A program made the translations under genes and the position numbers. Below the pieces are notes generated by a model. The model was given only the letters and a program-made list of their open reading frames with translations. It was not told the DNA's origin and made no database searches. Shown here piece after piece: positions 60,597 through 64,000 of a DNA stretch of 64,000 bases. This stretch comes from Lyophyllum atratum (taxonomy: Eukaryota > Basidiomycota > Agaricomycetes > Agaricales > Lyophyllaceae), in the NCBI GenBank assembly GCA_014905825.1, contig JACGCN010000005.1, forward strand, positions 1,240,001 through 1,304,000. Direction: 5' to 3'. The first letter of the stretch is position 1, and each line of letters starts with the position of its first letter.

Positions 60597-62957
60597 TCAC
60601 AAGCCACCGATCATGGCCCCAATGAGCGCAACAAGTCCCACAAGACCCCCGATCAACGCAAACTTATTTCTGGAGAAGAAATTTCCCAGCTTCCCTAGAC
60701 CCTGAGGGTCGGGATCCACAAATGCCTGCTTGCGTCCCGGGAGTTCGGCCTTAGACGGAGGTTTCTGTGGGTTAAAACAATATTGCTCGAAGCATTGTCT
60801 ACAGGGTTCTGATCGGGGAATTTGGGGCGTGACTTTGAGACGGGCACGATCGAGGGCGGCGCACTGGAGGCAGGTGCCAAAGTTGGGGTCCGGATCGTTT
60901 GAGTTCGGTGTGAAACCTGAGATGGTGTTATTATGCACTTGGGAGAGGAAGAGGGATTGATGTTTGCGGGTGTAACTCAAGGTGAACGTTGCTGTGCTGC
61001 TCACGGACTCAGCCAGGTGCCCGCTGCTTTACATGGAAAGGAAAACGTACTTAGTAACTGGGTTATCTCCGTTGATGGGAGGCGCGTTTGGAAGATAGAC
61101 GACGAGTGGATACTCAGGTGGATTTTGCTCTGGTTCACAACCAAAGAAGGTCGGACGAGCATTGACACCAGTCGCTATGAATGCTTCTACGCTTGAAGGG
61201 ATGGGTGGAAATTGCTGATGAGAGGGTCGCAGAATCGTGGATTGTCTTTGGGAAGTGAACAACAGGCTGCTTCCACTGGATGGACAAAGATAAAGGTACG
61301 TATCAGAAACGGACAGCGCGCTGTTGATGGAACGCACTTTGGCCACTGGTTAGGGTCGTCCGCACTCCCTTCGATGGTCACAATCACATCCAACCCTCTA
61401 GCCCTGACGAACAGTGGTGCATAGGGAACGTTTTCGTGATTTGAGGCGCCATCGAGGAGCTCTAGCCAAGTCTTATCCGAGTCTTCGAAGGTGGCATTCT
61501 TTAGTCCGTTGAACGGGTTTGGCCAATTTGCCACATCGTCAGCGCGTGTCCTGACTTCTCGAAGTTGTCGGCCCAGGACATAAAGCAACCCAGTGGCATC
61601 GTTTGCGGAAAATTCTTTTAATTTGTTCCCAGCGAAATCGAGAATTTGCTGGAAGAGGGGTCAACTAAAAGATACCTCTGAAAACATACTGGTTGCTCAC
61701 GTTGAACAAACTAGCACTGCTTCCCATGATGAAACCTGCCTGATCAAATCCGGTCACGCAGGCAGATCCGTTTTCCGCTTTTCCATTCGACAAATGGGTG
61801 CCTGCGTAAGTGAGGTTCATCCCCGCAGAGAGGTTTGGATCGTATGACGCCAGTTCCAGAGGCGTGATCTATCTCAAATTCAGATGATAACCTTAGACCA
61901 TTACTAGTCAAAGTACCTCGTATACTGTGGGATCCAAGGTAAGAGCAGTGGTTAAATTTGAACCCACAGGGCGAGAATCAGCCACTACAATCGGGAAAGG
62001 AGTTTGGAACTCCCGATATGCTGGAATTAATGGGATGTTAGACCACAGCTGGCCTGCGCCATGCGCAGAATCGTTCGTAAAGAAGTTTTTGCGATCTGTC
62101 TGGTTCAAGAAATGATACGAAATCATCCGTGACCAGGGGTCAGTCAAACTGGTATCGCTACAGCCCAGTGTCAGTTAAACATGTCCATGACTCGGGAGCG
62201 AAGTTAGAGTACTAACATGCCCTTATTCGCTTTGGCCATGACGCTCCACAGGATGCTGCCATAGAAATATTGGTTGTCGTCCGAGAAGAGGTTCACACCA
62301 TCGGGCGTGACTAAACCAAGGTCTAACAGCCAACCTTCCATGTCCTTGCCATTCCCTAACACCATATCGTTCATTGTTGGCCAATTATTGAAGAACAGTG
62401 ATCCGGTGATCCAAGAGCCGCCTACCAAGACATCAGAGGAATATACTGCACGTCGGACTCGCTATCCACAAACCTGACAGGCCGGCCAGATACGAAGTGA
62501 CCTGTAGCAAACCCCCTGTCCCCGCCGCCTTCGCGGAGTCGTTGCGCGCATCAAGGCCGTTGATGCACCCCGCACCGTATAGTGCAGCACGCATACCGCC
62601 ACCAGGGATGGCCATGCCGATCTTTGCGAAGTTCCCTTGAAAATCAGAAAAATTGTACCCGTGCCGTGCATTATCGGCTCCTAGCCATTCTCTCCAGGCC
62701 TCAGGCAAGACTGTACTCGCGCGTTTACTGATATATTCTGTTTCCTCAGGATGGAGTGTCTGGTTTTGGGGGGTGAAAACACGGGTGAGGGAGGTGGTGG
62801 AGAAATCTGGACATTCTACATTTGTATTTGGTGCGTAGTCGGTCACTGAGTCTTGTGACTCAAGAGGAGGATCTCGGGAAGCCACAGGGGTGAGCAGATA
62901 GACCGCAGCGAGGAGGAGCCTGAGCAAACGATAGCTCCTAGGTATCAACAGGGACAT
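60597..62957 (-). CDS. PLB1: Secreted lysophospholipase / phospholipase B
   Basis: Fungal phospholipase B releases fatty acids from phospholipids at the cell surface. The N-terminus (MSLLIPRSYRLLRLLLAAVY, LLTPVAS) is a signal peptide. Active-site motifs: the oxyanion loop GMAIPGGGMRAALYGAG, the catalytic Ser in GLSGGSWITGSLFFNNWP (split by an intron), and the catalytic Asp in WLELLDGASNHENVPYAPLF. Other family pieces are DPWSRMISYHFLNQTDRKNF, PFPIVVADSRPVGSN and NGSSLLFTSQRQST. Several NxS/T sites are present. The C-terminus (FFSRNKFALIGGLVGLVALI, GAMIGGL) is hydrophobic to the end. It could be a membrane tail or a GPI-attachment signal, although small residues before a typical spacer are not clear. 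Confidence 0.92.
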
Positions 62958-64000
62958 TTGGGAACGACGCCTTGGGCGACCTGGTTGATTCTGGCATGTT
63001 TATCTGTTGTGAGGCAGTGACAGTGGGGGCATCCCGGACTTGGACAGCAGGCATACACGCCGTAACCGTCCGAGTCACGTAAGTATGCCAGGAAGCAGTC
63101 TGGACTCTGTTCTAGTAAGCAATCAAAGCATGGAATCACATCGATCATGAAGGCTTCCATCACACAGCCATATCCATCCTGGCCAAAAACTGCTACTACT
63201 AAGTAGCCATTTGGCATTCTCTAGCTGGATTCATTCTCTCTTGGTGATTCTGTTACGCGGTCTCTGATAAATTTCATCGCAGCACAGCGCTATATTTCCG
63301 CCTATGATTAATGCTTGCGGTTGGCCATACCGTTACTACCTGCATGCGTCAGGCCTCTCGCCCCAGAACACTTATGGCTCCTTCTGGTTCTCTCTGTTAA
63401 AACTATGCATCGCTATAGCCCCCATCCGGGGTCTTCACCAGTGCTTGCAAACATATTCGAGGACAAGATTCTGAATCTGAAGTCGAGCCTCGGGCATTCA
63501 ACCTGAGCGTCAAGTGATGTCAAGTCCACCGCGTCCCGAATTAGATCACCGAGGTATCCATTGCCAATCTCGGCGACCGGTGCCTACTTAGAGGTGAGAG
63601 CAAGTTCCTTTCTGATCTTGGTTTCAGCTGAGGCTGAGTCGGACCTTGCTGACGTCTTGATATGATTAAGTGTTCATCGCCTTCAGCTGATAATCATGTA
63701 GACTTGAGGTACTGTAGGTATATGTGGAAGCGTGCCAACACAAACACAGGTGTGTACATCATCGTCAAACTGATAGCATCTCATAACCATATCTCAATCA
63801 CGAGTTCGGCTCGCAGGGCCATTCGGGGCCTTCCAACGGTTTAGCACCTCATATGCGATGGATTTTACCGCCTCGTTCTCTAGGCTGGATCTGTTCGTGG
63901 TACAGTATTGTTGTATCAAAAAATAAAGGTGAGTCGATGGAGACTCTACTGAGGTAATATGCCCCCATACATCCCCGTGTTCTTAGATTTATGCGCTCAG
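62958..64000. other. Right-edge region without a supported gene
   Basis: A minus-strand 90-codon frame (62945-63217) is very Cys-rich and overlaps the PLB start by 13 nt. Otherwise there are only short frames, with the PLB promoter on the left side. Confidence 0.5.

Noticed and set aside
61320..61420. Suspected frameshift in phospholipase B after NQWP
   Set aside because: A normal intron (donor GTGCGT, acceptor CATCCAG) joins NQWP to NGSSLLFTSQRQST in frame.

Overview
The window is nuclear DNA from a filamentous basidiomycete, most likely an Agaricomycete. Reasons: genes are cut by many short introns (mostly 48-63 nt with GT-AG ends), coding density is high on both strands, start codons of divergent neighbours are often only 45-270 bp apart, and the window holds fungal families such as CYP51/ERG11, fungal phospholipase B, YIP4, a Ca3427-type binding protein and the Cys-rich F-box proteins common in mushrooms. 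I see no bacterial operons, CRISPR arrays, rRNA genes, convincing tRNA genes or complete transposons. The genus is not identifiable from sequence alone.

Left part (1-12.1 kb). Two lanosterol 14-alpha-demethylase (CYP51/ERG11) genes stand in tandem on the minus strand. The first is cut by the window edge; the second is complete except for a one-base frameshift. Then come a mitochondrial exoribonuclease (DSS1/cyt-4 type), a divergent nucleolar-looking protein, an STK16/ENV7-type protein kinase, and two tandem F-box-like paralogues that end in a predicted transmembrane tail.

Middle part (12.3-36 kb). A 784-residue disordered nuclear-looking protein with a SUMO-interaction-like motif is divergent from VPS51 (GARP tethering complex). 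Next are a conserved hypothetical gene, YIP4 divergent from proteasome ATPase RPT2, a small secreted protein with a TATA box, a basidiomycete protein of unknown function, transcription elongation factor IWS1/SPN1, and a large intron-rich ABCC-type ABC transporter.

Right part (36-64 kb). A Ser/Pro-rich unknown protein is followed by a 2.4 kb stretch with no supported gene, much of it pyrimidine-rich. Then come a 90-residue membrane protein divergent from a TPR protein, a Ca3427-type periplasmic-binding-fold protein divergent from telomerase reverse transcriptase (TERT), a Cys-type glutathione peroxidase, a coiled-coil protein ending in a CaaX box, a membrane-anchored metallophosphatase, CCT5 divergent from the PP2A catalytic subunit, a small mitochondrial-looking protein, and a secreted phospholipase B.

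The window is mostly a housekeeping neighbourhood (proteasome, chaperonin, PP2A, telomerase, Golgi traffic, mitochondrial RNA decay) with no single pathway linking the genes. The most notable points are gene-structure features: a PP2A gene whose stop codon sits alone in its own exon, two genes whose first coding exon is only ATG, GC-AG introns, micro-exons, a duplicated CYP51 with a shared upstream element, and several single-base frameshifts that may be assembly errors. Exon edges were read by eye from splice signals and reading frame. For many genes the summed exon length divides by three, which supports the models.
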